Positions 17,640 to 27,398 of a stretch of 41,676 bases of DNA are shown one piece after another (position 1 is the first letter of the stretch; every line of letters starts with the position of its first letter). Under the pieces are notes generated by a model, which had not been told where the DNA came from, made no database searches, and saw only the letters and a program-made list of their open reading frames with translations. The position numbers and the translations under genes are program-made. The stretch lies in NCBI RefSeq assembly GCF_013362815.1, contig NZ_JABFVK010000062.1, forward strand, positions 1 to 41,676, read 5' to 3'. The DNA comes from Hamadaea sp. (GTDB lineage Bacteria; Actinomycetota; Actinomycetes; Mycobacteriales; Micromonosporaceae).

Positions 17640-17936
17640 CTACAGGATCTCGACGGAGACTTCGGCGATCTCGCCTGGATGCAGTTCCTCGGCGCGGCGG
17701 ACGGCCTTCTTGACCGGGAGGACATAGCAACCGCTCTTGGCGTCCGGGAAGATCGACGTCGCCCAGCTGCTCGTGCCGATGGTGACCTGTACGCGTACCG
17801 CCCCGAAGCCGCGGCGAAGCCCGTCGGTCAGCTCCCGGATCTCCTGGGAGGCCTCGGCCGGCAGGCTCACGAAGGTCCAGCTGTCCAGCTTGCGGGCATC
17901 CCACAGCCACAGCTCGGCGGCGAACTCGACGATCAC
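17640..17936 (-). CDS. DUF1905 protein
   Basis: A 98-residue single-domain protein. FAAELWLWDARKLDSWTFVS, GFGAVRVQVTIGTSSWATSIFPD and YVLPVKKAVRRAEEL reproduce the DUF1905 family end to end, so the length is normal. The family is a small beta-barrel-like cytoplasmic protein, often fused to or near YdeI-type OmdA proteins; its function is not established. The GTG start is supported by TACGGT placed 6 bases upstream, indicating a leaderless transcript. It is transcribed towards the toxin cassette terminator, with only 6 bases between that terminator and its stop. Confidence 0.88.
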   Translation of the reverse strand: MIVEFAAELWLWDARKLDSWTFVSLPAEASQEIRELTDGLRRGFGAVRVQVTIGTSSWATSIFPDAKSGCYVLPVKKAVRRAEELHPGEIAEVSVEIL

Positions 17937-17942
17937 CCACCC

Positions 17943-17948
17943 ACCGTA
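17943..17948 (-). promoter_or_regulatory. -10 hexamer TACGGT for a leaderless DUF1905 transcript
   Basis: TACGGT on the minus strand ends 6 bases before the GTG start at 17936, so transcription is expected to begin at the start codon itself. Confidence 0.45.
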
Positions 17949-17954
17949 GCGTGC

Positions 17955-18020
17955 GGCGCTGGATCAGGGTTCCGGGTCGAATCTTGGACGAGATACGACC
18001 CGGAACCCTGATCCAGCGCC
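17955..18020 (-). terminator. Long GATCA hairpin after the DHA2 exporter gene
   Basis: A 25-bp perfect inverted repeat, arms 17955-17979 and 17996-18020, with a 16-base loop. It begins 25 bases after the exporter stop and lies just upstream of the DUF1905 promoter. It lacks a U-tract. The arm contains GATCAGGGT, shared with the hairpin at 28299-28363. Confidence 0.6.
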
Positions 18021-18045
18021 CAAGAGAGAAGCGCCCCAACGGAAA

Positions 18046-19422
18046 CTAGCGGCGGGGCAGCAGCTGAACGAGTCCGGCGAGCGCAGCCTCCAGTACGCAC
18101 AAGGCGATCAGCCCGGCCTGGAACCCGCCGGTGTACCCGGTCGCCTGGTAGAACACGATCCCGATGAGAGCCACGCCGACGGCGTTGCCGGTCTGGTTGA
18201 CGGTGGACAGTACGCCCGAAGCCGACCCGGTGTGCTCGGGCTCGACGTTGGCCAGGACGGTTGTGGTGAGCGGGGCCAGGGCCAGGCCCATGCCGATCCC
18301 GTCGATCGCCAGGCCGGGCAGGAGCCAGCCGATCCCATGCCCGGCGGCGAAGACCATCGAGACCAGTCCGGCCACCATGATCAGCGCGCCGATCGCGACC
18401 ACCTGGCGGCCGAGCCGAGCCGCGAACCGATGGGCGTTGAGCGACGTGAACAGGTACCCTGCGCCGATCGCCATGAACACCGTGCCCGACTCCAATGCGG
18501 ACAGTCCTTGGCCGAACTGGAGGTAGAGCGCCAGGATCAGGAAGAACGACGCCTGGCCCATCCAGAACAGCTGCACTGCGAGCAGGCCCTTGCCGAAGGC
18601 GGGCTGCCGGAACAGGCGCAGGTTCACCAACGGGTGGCTCTGCCGGTTCTGGTGGACCCCGAAAGCGGCCAGGAGCACGGCCGAGCCGCCGAGACTCAGC
18701 CAAGTCCACAGTGGCCAGCCCTGGTCCGGGCCCTGGATGAGCGGCAGCACCAGCGCGACCAGGGCGGCCGTGACGAGACCGACGCCGACGAGGTCGAGCC
18801 GTCCGCCGGTGGCCCGCGACTCGGGGAGCGTACGCAGTTTGACCAGGGCGGCGATGCCGATCGGGAGGTTGATCAGGAAGCACAGCCGCCAATCCAGCCC
18901 GAACAGGTCGGCCTTGATGAGCAGTCCGCCGATGAGCTGGCCGAACACCGCGCCCAGCCCCAACGTGAGGCCGTACTGAGCGAACGCCTTCGGCTGCGCC
19001 CACAACGGCACCGCCGTACGCAGAATGGCCAGCGTCTGCGGCATCAGCATCGCCGCGCCCAAGCCTTGGAGCACCCGGGCCCCGATGAGGAGCCCGGCGG
19101 TCGGGGCCAGTCCGCAGAGCACCGAGGCCACCGTGAACAGCGCCAGCCCGAGTCCGAAGATCCGTCGGCGGCCGTAGAGGTCGCCGAGCCGGCCGCCGGT
19201 GATCAGGCCGGCCGCCAGGGCCAGCCCGTACCCGGCGACCACCCATTGCAAGGCGGCCGGTCCGGCCCGGAGGTCGAGCTGGACGGCGGGGAGGGCGACG
19301 TTGACGATGAAGAAGTCCAACGCCGTCATGAAGGTCGCGGTCAACAGCACGGGCAGTACGCCGCGTGGAACGGCCGGCCGAGCCGGGGTGGCGACGGGAG
19401 TCGCGACAGCGGTGGTGGTCAC
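18046..19422 (-). CDS. DHA2-family MFS multidrug exporter
   Basis: A 458-residue transporter with about 14 predicted helices. ALDFFIVNVALPAVQLDL is motif D1 of helix 1, LITGGRLGDLYGRRRIFGLG is motif A, and VLQGLGAAMLMPQTLAIL is the helix-4 region of DHA2 exporters. This family expels drugs in exchange for protons. The GTG start at 19422 overlaps the stop of the SnoaL-like gene (GTGA), so both are translated together. A divergent LAL regulator lies next to the pair and may control it. The substrate is unknown; the neighbouring SnoaL-like protein suggests a small polyketide-like or aromatic compound, but only as an inference. Confidence 0.93.
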   Translation of the reverse strand: MTTTAVATPVATPARPAVPRGVLPVLLTATFMTALDFFIVNVALPAVQLDLRAGPAALQWVVAGYGLALAAGLITGGRLGDLYGRRRIFGLGLALFTVASVLCGLAPTAGLLIGARVLQGLGAAMLMPQTLAILRTAVPLWAQPKAFAQYGLTLGLGAVFGQLIGGLLIKADLFGLDWRLCFLINLPIGIAALVKLRTLPESRATGGRLDLVGVGLVTAALVALVLPLIQGPDQGWPLWTWLSLGGSAVLLAAFGVHQNRQSHPLVNLRLFRQPAFGKGLLAVQLFWMGQASFFLILALYLQFGQGLSALESGTVFMAIGAGYLFTSLNAHRFAARLGRQVVAIGALIMVAGLVSMVFAAGHGIGWLLPGLAIDGIGMGLALAPLTTTVLANVEPEHTGSASGVLSTVNQTGNAVGVALIGIVFYQATGYTGGFQAGLIALCVLEAALAGLVQLLPRR

Positions 19423-19781
19423 GCCGCACCTCCGGGCACCTTGTCGAGGAAGCCGTGCACCTTGGCGATCCGGCCGTCGGCGAGCTCGACGACGTCGAAG
19501 CCGATGACGATCGGCTCGCCGCCCTCGCCCGCCGGGACGAGGTGCCAGGTGAACCGCGCGATGTCGTGGTGGGCGTCGACCGGGCCGCCGAGCCGGAACT
19601 CCAGCCCGGGGAACTGGCCCTGCACCGCCGCCAGCAGTCCGTCGATCTGCTCGTGGCCGGTGACGTCGGCCAGCGGGTCGATGTAACGGGCGTCTTCGGT
19701 GTAGGTCGCTGCGATCAGTTCCTTGCGAGCGGCGGCGTCGGTGGTGTTCCAAGCGGTCAGGTAGTTCTCGATGATTTCCAT
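19419..19781 (-). CDS. SnoaL-like / NTF2-fold protein
   Basis: A 120-residue protein of the SnoaL_2/NTF2-like fold. The first helix is IIENYLTAWNTTDAAAR, YTEDARYIDP follows as the first strand with the typical acidic-aromatic motif, and the end is VVELADGRIAKVHGFLDK. The fold hosts isomerases, cyclases, dehydratases and ligand-binding proteins; its catalytic chemistry cannot be predicted here. TAGCTT lies 7 bases before the ATG, so the transcript is probably leaderless. The gene is coupled to the exporter. Confidence 0.88.
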   Translation of the reverse strand: MEIIENYLTAWNTTDAAARKELIAATYTEDARYIDPLADVTGHEQIDGLLAAVQGQFPGLEFRLGGPVDAHHDIARFTWHLVPAGEGGEPIVIGFDVVELADGRIAKVHGFLDKVPGGAA

Positions 19782-19788
19782 GCGGCAA

Positions 19789-19794
19789 AAGCTA
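19789..19794 (-). promoter_or_regulatory. -10 hexamer TAGCTT for a leaderless SnoaL-exporter transcript
   Basis: TAGCTT on the minus strand ends 7 bases before the ATG at 19781, so transcription would start at or next to the start codon. Confidence 0.4.
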
Positions 19795-19858
19795 CGGAGA
19801 TCGGGGAACTGCGGAATCGGTATCGCTTAGGTACTTCGGCGCTGTGCGTACCAGTGTG

Positions 19859-19864
19859 TAAATT
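19859..19864 (+). promoter_or_regulatory. -10 hexamer TAAATT for a leaderless LAL regulator transcript
   Basis: TAAATT ends 7 bases before the GTG at 19872. This favours that GTG as the start over the GTG at 19854, which lies upstream of the hexamer. Confidence 0.45.
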
Positions 19865-19871
19865 CGAGCCC

Positions 19872-22469
19872 GTGCTGCACGGCCGGAACCGCGAACAAGA
19901 CCAGGTGAACCGCTTGATCGCGGCCGGTGGTGGGGCGCTCGTGCTGCGCGGCGGCCCGGGGATCGGCAAGACCGCGCTGCTGGAGTGGGCCGCGGAGCTG
20001 CCGGTCGGGCGGGTTTTGCGCGGCAACGGCGTGGAGTTCGAGGCCGAGCTGCCGTTCGCGGGTTTGAGCCAGCTCTTGCGACCGGTCCTGGATCGGCTGG
20101 ATCGTCTCCCCGGCGCGCAACGGGCCGCGCTCGCCGCTGCGTTCGGCCTGGCCCAGGGCGAGGCCGCGGACCGCCTGCTGGTGGGCTTCGGGGTGTTGTC
20201 ACTGCTCGCGGAGGCCGCGGACGAGGGGCCGGTGCTCTGCCTCATCGACGATGCCCACTGGCTCGACGCGGTGTCCGCAGACGCCTTGCTGTTCGCGGCG
20301 CGGCGGCTGAGTGGGGAGGGCGTGATCTTGCTCTTCGCCACCCGCGACGGCGGATTCGCCGCGCCCGGCCTGCCTGAGCTGCGGCTGGAGGGCCTCAGCG
20401 CGGTCGACGCGGCCCGGTTGCTCGATCCCGATCTCGACCCGGTGATCCGCTATCGCGTGCTCGGCGAGGCGCAAGGCAACCCGTTGGCGCTGCTTGAGCT
20501 GCCCAGGGTGGGCGATCAGGCGGCGGACCGTCCGCTGCCCGAACGGCTCCAGGCCGCGTTCTCCGGCCAGGTCGCGCAGCTGCCCGCGGCTACGCGTGCG
20601 GTCCTGCTGGTCGCAGCGGCGGAGGACACCGGCGAACTCGCGGTGGTGCTGCCCGCGAGCGGCGGCACGGCCGACGACCTCCGCCCGGCCGAGGCCGCGG
20701 GTCTGATCGAGATCGTGGGCACGAAGCTTCAGTTCAAACATCCACTTGTACGCACAGCGGTGTACCACGCGGCGGCATACTCCGATCGCCTGGCCGCCCA
20801 TCGCGCGCTCGCCGACGCTCTGACCACATCGGACTCAGCCGACCGGCGCGCCTGGCATCTCGCCGCCGCAGCGACGGGCCCGGACGACGAGGTCGCGGCC
20901 GCCCTCGAAGACACCGCCCGGCAGGCCCGGGACCGCAACGGTTACGGAGCCGCGGCGGCGGCGTACGAGCGGGCGGCGCAGTTGAGCCAGACCCCGCAAG
21001 CGCAGGCGCGCCGCCTTCTCCTCGCGGCGGAGAACGGGATGCAGGCCGGTTCGCCGGCCAACGCCGTCACGCTGGCCGAACGGGCCGCCGCGCTGGTTCA
21101 GGAACCGGCCTTCCTCGCTCAGGTCGGCTGGGTCGAGGGGCGCGCCTGGTTCTGGCAGGGCAACTATCAGACGGCGTACGACCTGCTCATGGCGGCGGCC
21201 GGATTCTCGGCCGACCCCGGTCCGATCCTGCTGCAGGCGATCCATCCGGCGTGGTACCTCGGCGAACCGGTGCTCACCGATTGTCTCGACCGGCTCGCCG
21301 AACTCGACGATCCATTGGCGCGGTTCCAAGTCGCCTCGGTACGCAGTCGCCCCGCCATGCCGGCGTTGGCGTCGCTTTCCGACGTCGCTCCCCGGGATCT
21401 CGTGCAGATCTGCGGACTCGGGTTCGTCGCCGGACAGGACGCCTTCGCCTACGAGGTGACGGCCGCGCTGGTCGCGCGCTGCCGGGCTGAAGGCCTCGTC
21501 GGATTGCTGCCCACGCTGCTGTTCTTCCAGGCCGAAGCCGAGTTCTTCCATGGTCGCCAGCAAGACGCCGACGTCAGCGCGGCCGAGGGCCTCGAGGTCG
21601 CCCGCGACGGTGGCCAGCCGCTCTGGATCAGTCAGCTCTCCGCGTTGCGAGCCGTTCTCGCCGCCGTCGCCGGTTCGGCCGACGAGTGCCGTGCGTACGC
21701 GGCCGACGCCCTGGCCGCTGCCGCTCCGGGCTGCGAACCCGCCGGGTACGCCTGGGCGCAGTGGGCACTGGCCCTGCTCGACCTGGGCGAGGGGCGTCCC
21801 GAGGCGGCCGTTCCCCGGTTGCTGGCGCTCCAGGAGAACCCGTACGCCCACCACGTGGCGGCGTACCGGTGCATCCCGGATCTGGTGGAAGCGGCGGTGC
21901 GCTCGGGCGCTGCCACCGTCTCGCTGGACCGGCTCACGGCGTACGCCGAACGGGTGGAGCAGCCGTGGGCGACCGCACTGCTGTTGCGTTGCCAAGCCCT
22001 GATCGCCGGCGACGAGGAGCTGTTCACGCGATCGCTGTCGGCGTCGGCCCGCCCGTTCGAGCGGGCCCGCACAGAGCTCCTGTACGGCGAGTGGCTTCGC
22101 CGCGGCCGCCGCAAAGCCGAGGCGCGTACCGTCTTGCAGCGGGCACTCGAAGTCTTCGACCGGCTGGGCGCCCAGCCCTGGGCCGCGCGTACGCGTACCG
22201 AGCTGGCGGCGACCGGACTGCTCACCTCGGCCCCGCCGGAGTCGGCGATCGCCTCGCTGACCCCGCAGGAACTCCAGATCTCTCGGCTGGCGGCGCAAGG
22301 TCTGTCCAACAAGGACATCGCCGCTCAACTGTTCCTGAGCCCGAAGACGGTGGCTTATCACCTGTACAAGGCGTACCCGAAGCTGGGCGTCGGCGGTCGT
22401 TCCGACCTCCCCGCCCTTTTCGCGCCCGCCCTTTCTCCGCGCCCTCTGGGATTTGCCGCGCGATCATGA
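19872..22469 (+). CDS. LAL-type LuxR-family transcriptional regulator
   Basis: An 865-residue giant regulator. The N-terminal AAA/STAND ATPase begins with LHGRNREQDQVNRL and Walker A GGPGIGKTALL (Lys 33); Walker B is VLCLIDDAHWLD. A long TPR-like helical middle follows. The C-terminal LuxR/GerE helix-turn-helix at about 796-855 reads LTPQELQISRLAAQGLSNKD then IAAQLFLSPKTVAYHLYKAY. LAL proteins activate exporter, sugar or secondary-metabolite genes, probably after binding a ligand and ATP. The gene is divergent from the SnoaL-exporter pair, its likely target. GTG 19872 is chosen for the typical start and the TANNNT 7 bases upstream; GTG 19854 is an alternative. The stop codon lies inside copy 1 of the 82-bp direct repeat. 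Confidence 0.93.
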   Translation: MLHGRNREQDQVNRLIAAGGGALVLRGGPGIGKTALLEWAAELPVGRVLRGNGVEFEAELPFAGLSQLLRPVLDRLDRLPGAQRAALAAAFGLAQGEAADRLLVGFGVLSLLAEAADEGPVLCLIDDAHWLDAVSADALLFAARRLSGEGVILLFATRDGGFAAPGLPELRLEGLSAVDAARLLDPDLDPVIRYRVLGEAQGNPLALLELPRVGDQAADRPLPERLQAAFSGQVAQLPAATRAVLLVAAAEDTGELAVVLPASGGTADDLRPAEAAGLIEIVGTKLQFKHPLVRTAVYHAAAYSDRLAAHRALADALTTSDSADRRAWHLAAAATGPDDEVAAALEDTARQARDRNGYGAAAAAYERAAQLSQTPQAQARRLLLAAENGMQAGSPANAVTLAERAAALVQEPAFLAQVGWVEGRAWFWQGNYQTAYDLLMAAAGFSADPGPILLQAIHPAWYLGEPVLTDCLDRLAELDDPLARFQVASVRSRPAMPALASLSDVAPRDLVQICGLGFVAGQDAFAYEVTAALVARCRAEGLVGLLPTLLFFQAEAEFFHGRQQDADVSAAEGLEVARDGGQPLWISQLSALRAVLAAVAGSADECRAYAADALAAAAPGCEPAGYAWAQWALALLDLGEGRPEAAVPRLLALQENPYAHHVAAYRCIPDLVEAAVRSGAATVSLDRLTAYAERVEQPWATALLLRCQALIAGDEELFTRSLSASARPFERARTELLYGEWLRRGRRKAEARTVLQRALEVFDRLGAQPWAARTRTELAATGLLTSAPPESAIASLTPQELQISRLAAQGLSNKDIAAQLFLSPKTVAYHLYKAYPKLGVGGRSDLPALFAPALSPRPLGFAARS

Positions 22470-22537
22470 ACTATCGGGCGTGATCAACCGGCGTGTCGTG
22501 TCCCGAGCGCCCTGATCGTTCCCTCGCCAGCATGATC
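22456..22537. repeat. 82-bp direct repeat, copy 1 (GATC-spaced element)
   Basis: This copy matches 22991-23072 in the same orientation with nine differences in 82 bases. It holds four GATC sites at 22462, 22482, 22514 and 22534, which gives spacings of 20, 32 and 20 bases. It overlaps the last codons of the LAL gene and ends 3 bases before the stop of the 94-residue gene. Confidence 0.85.
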
Positions 22538-22539
22538 CG

Positions 22540-22824
22540 TCAGGCGCTGGGTTCGGCGTTGTAGCCGAGCGCCTCCCAGAGCGCCTCGGCGTCGAGGATC
22601 TCCAGCTCAGGGTCGAGTTCGCCGAGCCGGCGCAGCACGTCGGCGGGCGCGCCCTTGGCTTCGGCCGCCGAGCGGATCATCCGGGCAGTCAGGGGCAGCG
22701 TGTCGAAGTCGACATAAGGGGACAATTGTGCTCGGGCGGTCCGGCGGGCGACAAGCTCCTCCGAGTCGGCGTCCGAGAGCTGATAGCTGTTGTCGAGCGC
22801 TCCACTTGTCATGGTTGATCCCAT
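22540..22824 (-). CDS. Small DUF2795-like protein between two direct repeats
   Basis: A 94-residue acidic cytoplasmic protein. The second half (MIRSAAEAKGAPADVLRRLG then ELDPELEILDAEALWEALGY) resembles DUF2795, in which a helical pair AxxxGAxxxVLxxLxxLP precedes a final helix; the first half is not recognised. Function unknown. Starts at 22824 or 22812 are both possible and neither has a clear Shine-Dalgarno. The whole gene is bracketed by two 82-bp direct repeats, which suggests it could have been inserted or could be excised as a unit (inference). Confidence 0.6.
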   Translation of the reverse strand: MGSTMTSGALDNSYQLSDADSEELVARRTARAQLSPYVDFDTLPLTARMIRSAAEAKGAPADVLRRLGELDPELEILDAEALWEALGYNAEPSA

Positions 22825-22990
22825 ACCCGGAGTGCGGCGCGGCCGAACGTCAAAGCGCGCTGCGGAACTGCCGATCCAGGACGTACCGGCGCTGGAGAAG
22901 GATGCTCACGATCATGACGACGACATCCTTGTCCACAGTAGAACCGACGAACCCGCCGATCGCGCGGCGGGCCGATTTGGCCCGCTCTTT

Positions 22991-23072
22991 CCGCGCGATC
23001 ATGAACTTTCGGGCGTGATCAACCGGCGTGTCGTGTCCACGAGGCCCTGATCGATCCCTCGCGAGCGTGATC
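22991..23072. repeat. 82-bp direct repeat, copy 2 (GATC-spaced element)
   Basis: The second copy of the element at 22456-22537, with the same GATC spacing (22997, 23017, 23049, 23069; plus one extra GATC at 23053). The 22825-23094 gap also holds a TTGTCCACA DnaA-box-like 9-mer at 22929-22937 and no convincing gene. Confidence 0.85.
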
Positions 23073-23094
23073 GACTTCCGCGGTCAGCCGGCGA

Positions 23095-24969
<1,875 letters not shown>

Positions 24970-25005
24970 GCTGTCGACGGGACATCGGCGCTCGACCGAA
25001 CTCCC

Positions 25006-25011
25006 TACACT
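25006..25011 (+). promoter_or_regulatory. -10 hexamer TACACT for a leaderless membrane protein transcript
   Basis: TACACT ends 6 bases before the ATG at 25018; transcription is expected to begin at the start codon. Confidence 0.5.
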
Positions 25012-25017
25012 GCGCGC

Positions 25018-25830
25018 ATGTCACGTCGCGGACTGGTGATCTCTGCGCTGCTGCTCGGCTTGGCAGGCTTCGGCCTGCGGCTGTTGCTCGTGTTCTGGTG
25101 GCAGCCCTTGATGTGGCGCTTGGACGGCATGAAGTTGTTCGTCGGCTTCGCTCTAGGGCTTGCTGTCGCTATCGCGGTTCCGGCCGCCGCGTGGTTCGTC
25201 GCTTTCTGGCTCCACTGGCGAAAGATCCGCCCCGGGATCGTCGAGATGCGAGCGGGCCGATTCGTGGTTCCCAACAGTCCGGCGTACGGCGGGAGTCAAT
25301 TCGTCCTCTTCATGGTCAACGCAGGTGGCCTGGTACCGACCGAGCGGGTGCCAGGCCACGACACCATGCGGATCTACGCCGATCCGGCGCTGCTCATCGT
25401 CTCGATCGGTACGCTAGCCGTCTTCTTGCTCGTGGCCGTCACGTTCCTGTTCTGGCCGAAGCCGCGCATCGAGCTGACCCCGGCCTGCGTCGAGTTCCAC
25501 TACTTCCTGTCCCGGAGAGCCTTCAAATGGGAGGAACTGGCACCCGGCGGCCCGCAGGCTCCCAGTCGCTTTCAGAAGCTCTCGGTGCTCGTTCGTGGAC
25601 CACGAGGCGGGTGGATGCCGACGACGGTTCCCGCCATCGTGCTGGCCGAGCGTGGTTTCATCGCGTCCCTGATCCGGCACTATGCCGACCATCCTGCGTA
25701 CCGGGCGGGGATCGGTACCGCTGCGGAACACGCGCGCCTCGTCGGGCCAGGCGGCCCACTGCGGTCGCCCAGCGGCGATCCGGCGCACCAGCCGGGATAC
25801 GCACCGGCCATCGTGGACAGATCGTCCTAG
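25018..25830 (+). CDS. Membrane protein of unknown function, possible PH-like domain
   Basis: A 270-residue protein with three transmembrane helices, at about 5-27, 38-65 and 120-145. Between and after them lie two beta-rich segments (VEMRAGRFVVPNSP; IELTPACVEFHYFLSRRAFKWEEL). A strand pattern of this kind resembles bacterial PH domains, which often sit next to paired helices; this is a weak inference. The C-terminal 50 residues are Pro/Gly-rich and probably disordered. No Shine-Dalgarno, but TACACT lies 6 bases upstream of the ATG. No clear operon partner. Confidence 0.75.
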   Translation: MSRRGLVISALLLGLAGFGLRLLLVFWWQPLMWRLDGMKLFVGFALGLAVAIAVPAAAWFVAFWLHWRKIRPGIVEMRAGRFVVPNSPAYGGSQFVLFMVNAGGLVPTERVPGHDTMRIYADPALLIVSIGTLAVFLLVAVTFLFWPKPRIELTPACVEFHYFLSRRAFKWEELAPGGPQAPSRFQKLSVLVRGPRGGWMPTTVPAIVLAERGFIASLIRHYADHPAYRAGIGTAAEHARLVGPGGPLRSPSGDPAHQPGYAPAIVDRSS

Positions 25831-26044
25831 TGACGGACATGGTTGTGGACTTGCCGACGGTTGCTCGAATCTCGATGGGTATGCGCCGCTCGACCGTTGG
25901 CGGAACAGGTGATCCAGCCTGGTGCCGCCCGCTCCGCCAATAGGCGACATCGGCGGCGGTCGGTGTCGAAGAGTGGCCAGGGGTGTACTCCAAGTAATCC
26001 GCTCGACGGGCGACTCGACGATGCGGGGCTGCTCAACTGTCACG

Positions 26045-27016
26045 ATGAGTCAAGGCCAGATGGATCGGGTCGAGCGTCCTGAGTCGACGAGCCGCGGCAA
26101 ACGAATCGCGCTGATGACACTGGTACTGGTCGCGGCCGGGTTCGCGGTGCTGGTCGGGACTGGCGCACTCGGCCTCGCCGACCCGCTTCGCAAGCTAGTC
26201 GCCGCGTGTTGTGCAATCGGCTCCGGTGCCCTTTCGGTTCTGCAACTGCTGACGGAACCCGCCCGCAAGAAGGTCTGGCGCGCCGTCACCGATCCCAAGA
26301 CGGTCGGGCCCAGTCTCCTGGTGACGGTGGTGGTGTTGGCCGGCTCGATAGCCTTCACCGCCAGCCGCGGTGACGGCGGGCCCAAGGCCGGTGCCGACGC
26401 CTCTCCGTCGGCTTCGCTTTCGCTTTCGCCTTCCCCCTCCCCGTCGCCTTTCCCCTCGCCTTCTCTGTCGAGGGCACCCAACCCGTACGGCGGCCCGGCG
26501 ACGATGGTGCTCGACGAGCGATTCACGGACCCGGAGACCTCGGACTGGCATGAGCAGGACGGCCACGACCAAGGGTGCTTCTTCGACAACGGCTACCACG
26601 TCGCCACGACCAACTATTACTACGAGTGCCACGGCTATGCCGAGTATGCGAACTTCACCGCTGAGGTGACTGTTGCGATGACCCGTGGCAACGGTGGGGC
26701 GATCACCTTCCGCGACGACAACAGCGGCGGCCAGTACTACGTGGTGGAGTTCGACGCTAGGGGCGAGTTCACGGCTCGGAAGATCTATAAGGGTGGCAAC
26801 AAGATCCTGGTCGAAGGCAAAGGCAAGGCAGGTCGTACGCAGACCATCGCGATCACCGCAGTCGGCCCGGCCGTCACCATCTACCTGGGCGGCGTCAAAG
26901 TCGGGTCGTTCCGGGACGAGGCGATCGCCTCGGGCTCGATCGGCCTGATCGCAGCGGGCGGCAAGTCCTCAGAGATCGTCGTCAGCCGGGTACGAGTATG
27001 GTCCGACAGCCAGTAG
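26045..27016 (+). CDS. Membrane-anchored extracellular protein with LamG/concanavalin-like C-terminal domain
   Basis: A 323-residue protein. Two hydrophobic segments (about 25-50 and 85-108) are followed by an extended Ser/Pro linker of alternating SPSPSP type, which typically spans the cell wall. The rest (about 150-323) starts MVLDERFTDPETSDWHEQ and ends in IGLIAAGGKSSEIVVSRVRV, the outline of a jellyroll (LamG/DUF1080-like) domain: a first strand 'lDeRFtdp..W', Tyr/Gly-rich strands, and the closing 'v.vs.vrVW'. Such domains bind carbohydrate or protein ligands. The ATG at 26045 is preferred because the frame before it lacks coding character; another ATG at 26060 is possible. The gap 25831-26044 holds nothing recognisable. 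Confidence 0.7.
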   Translation: MSQGQMDRVERPESTSRGKRIALMTLVLVAAGFAVLVGTGALGLADPLRKLVAACCAIGSGALSVLQLLTEPARKKVWRAVTDPKTVGPSLLVTVVVLAGSIAFTASRGDGGPKAGADASPSASLSLSPSPSPSPFPSPSLSRAPNPYGGPATMVLDERFTDPETSDWHEQDGHDQGCFFDNGYHVATTNYYYECHGYAEYANFTAEVTVAMTRGNGGAITFRDDNSGGQYYVVEFDARGEFTARKIYKGGNKILVEGKGKAGRTQTIAITAVGPAVTIYLGGVKVGSFRDEAIASGSIGLIAAGGKSSEIVVSRVRVWSDSQ

Positions 27017-27100
27017 CAGCGGCGGGTCGGACCCGTTTGCGCTCGGACGCGCGCGAAGAGCGGGGCGCACTCCGGCCCCCGCTCAGCGGCAAATGACGAA

Positions 27101-27124
27101 GTCCACGGTATGCGGACCGTGGAC
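27101..27124 (-). terminator. Hairpin downstream of tRNA-Arg
   Basis: A 9-bp perfect stem (27101-27109 with 27116-27124) around a 6-base loop, 15 bases past the tRNA 3' end on the minus strand and followed by TTCGTCATTT there. It may also serve the plus-strand gene ending at 27016. Confidence 0.5.
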
Positions 27125-27139
27125 TTGGATCTCTTGGTG

Positions 27140-27214
27140 TGGTGCCCCCGGCAGGATTCGAACCTGCGCCCCCGCCTCCGGAGGGCGGTGCTCTATCCCC
27201 TGAGCTACGGGGGC
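27140..27214 (-). tRNA. tRNA-Arg (anticodon CCG)
   Basis: A full cloverleaf on the minus strand. The 7-bp acceptor stem GCCCCCG/CGGGGGC carries discriminator A and an encoded CCA. The D-arm begins TAGCTCAG, and the T-arm holds GGTTCGAATCC. The anticodon loop CTCCGGA places CCG at 34-36, reading the Arg codon CGG, which is abundant in this genome. TACTCT at 27229-27234 (minus strand) is a reasonable -10 element. Confidence 0.97.
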
Positions 27215-27398
27215 TCAGCGACCGACAAAGAGTACCAGGTGTCTCCCTCGACGCCGAAATCGGGACCTGGATCGGCCATCCGGACCATCCGTGTCACGGA
27301 CGAAGATCAGCGCTGGGGCTTTTCGTCCGATCCGGGGAGATCCTCGCGTCGGCGAGTATGTGGCGTTCACTCTGCCCTTATTCCCCTCGGAGGATTCC

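Noticed and set aside
22902-23018. A 38-codon frame with ggagaagg directly before or 5-12 bases before possible ATG starts
   Set aside because: It ends inside the direct repeat, no family fits, and the spacing to the first ATG is too short. It may be a chance frame.
27140-27214. tRNA-Arg as a possible attachment site for an integrative element
   Set aside because: No integrase, excisionase or repeated tRNA 3' end was found on either side.
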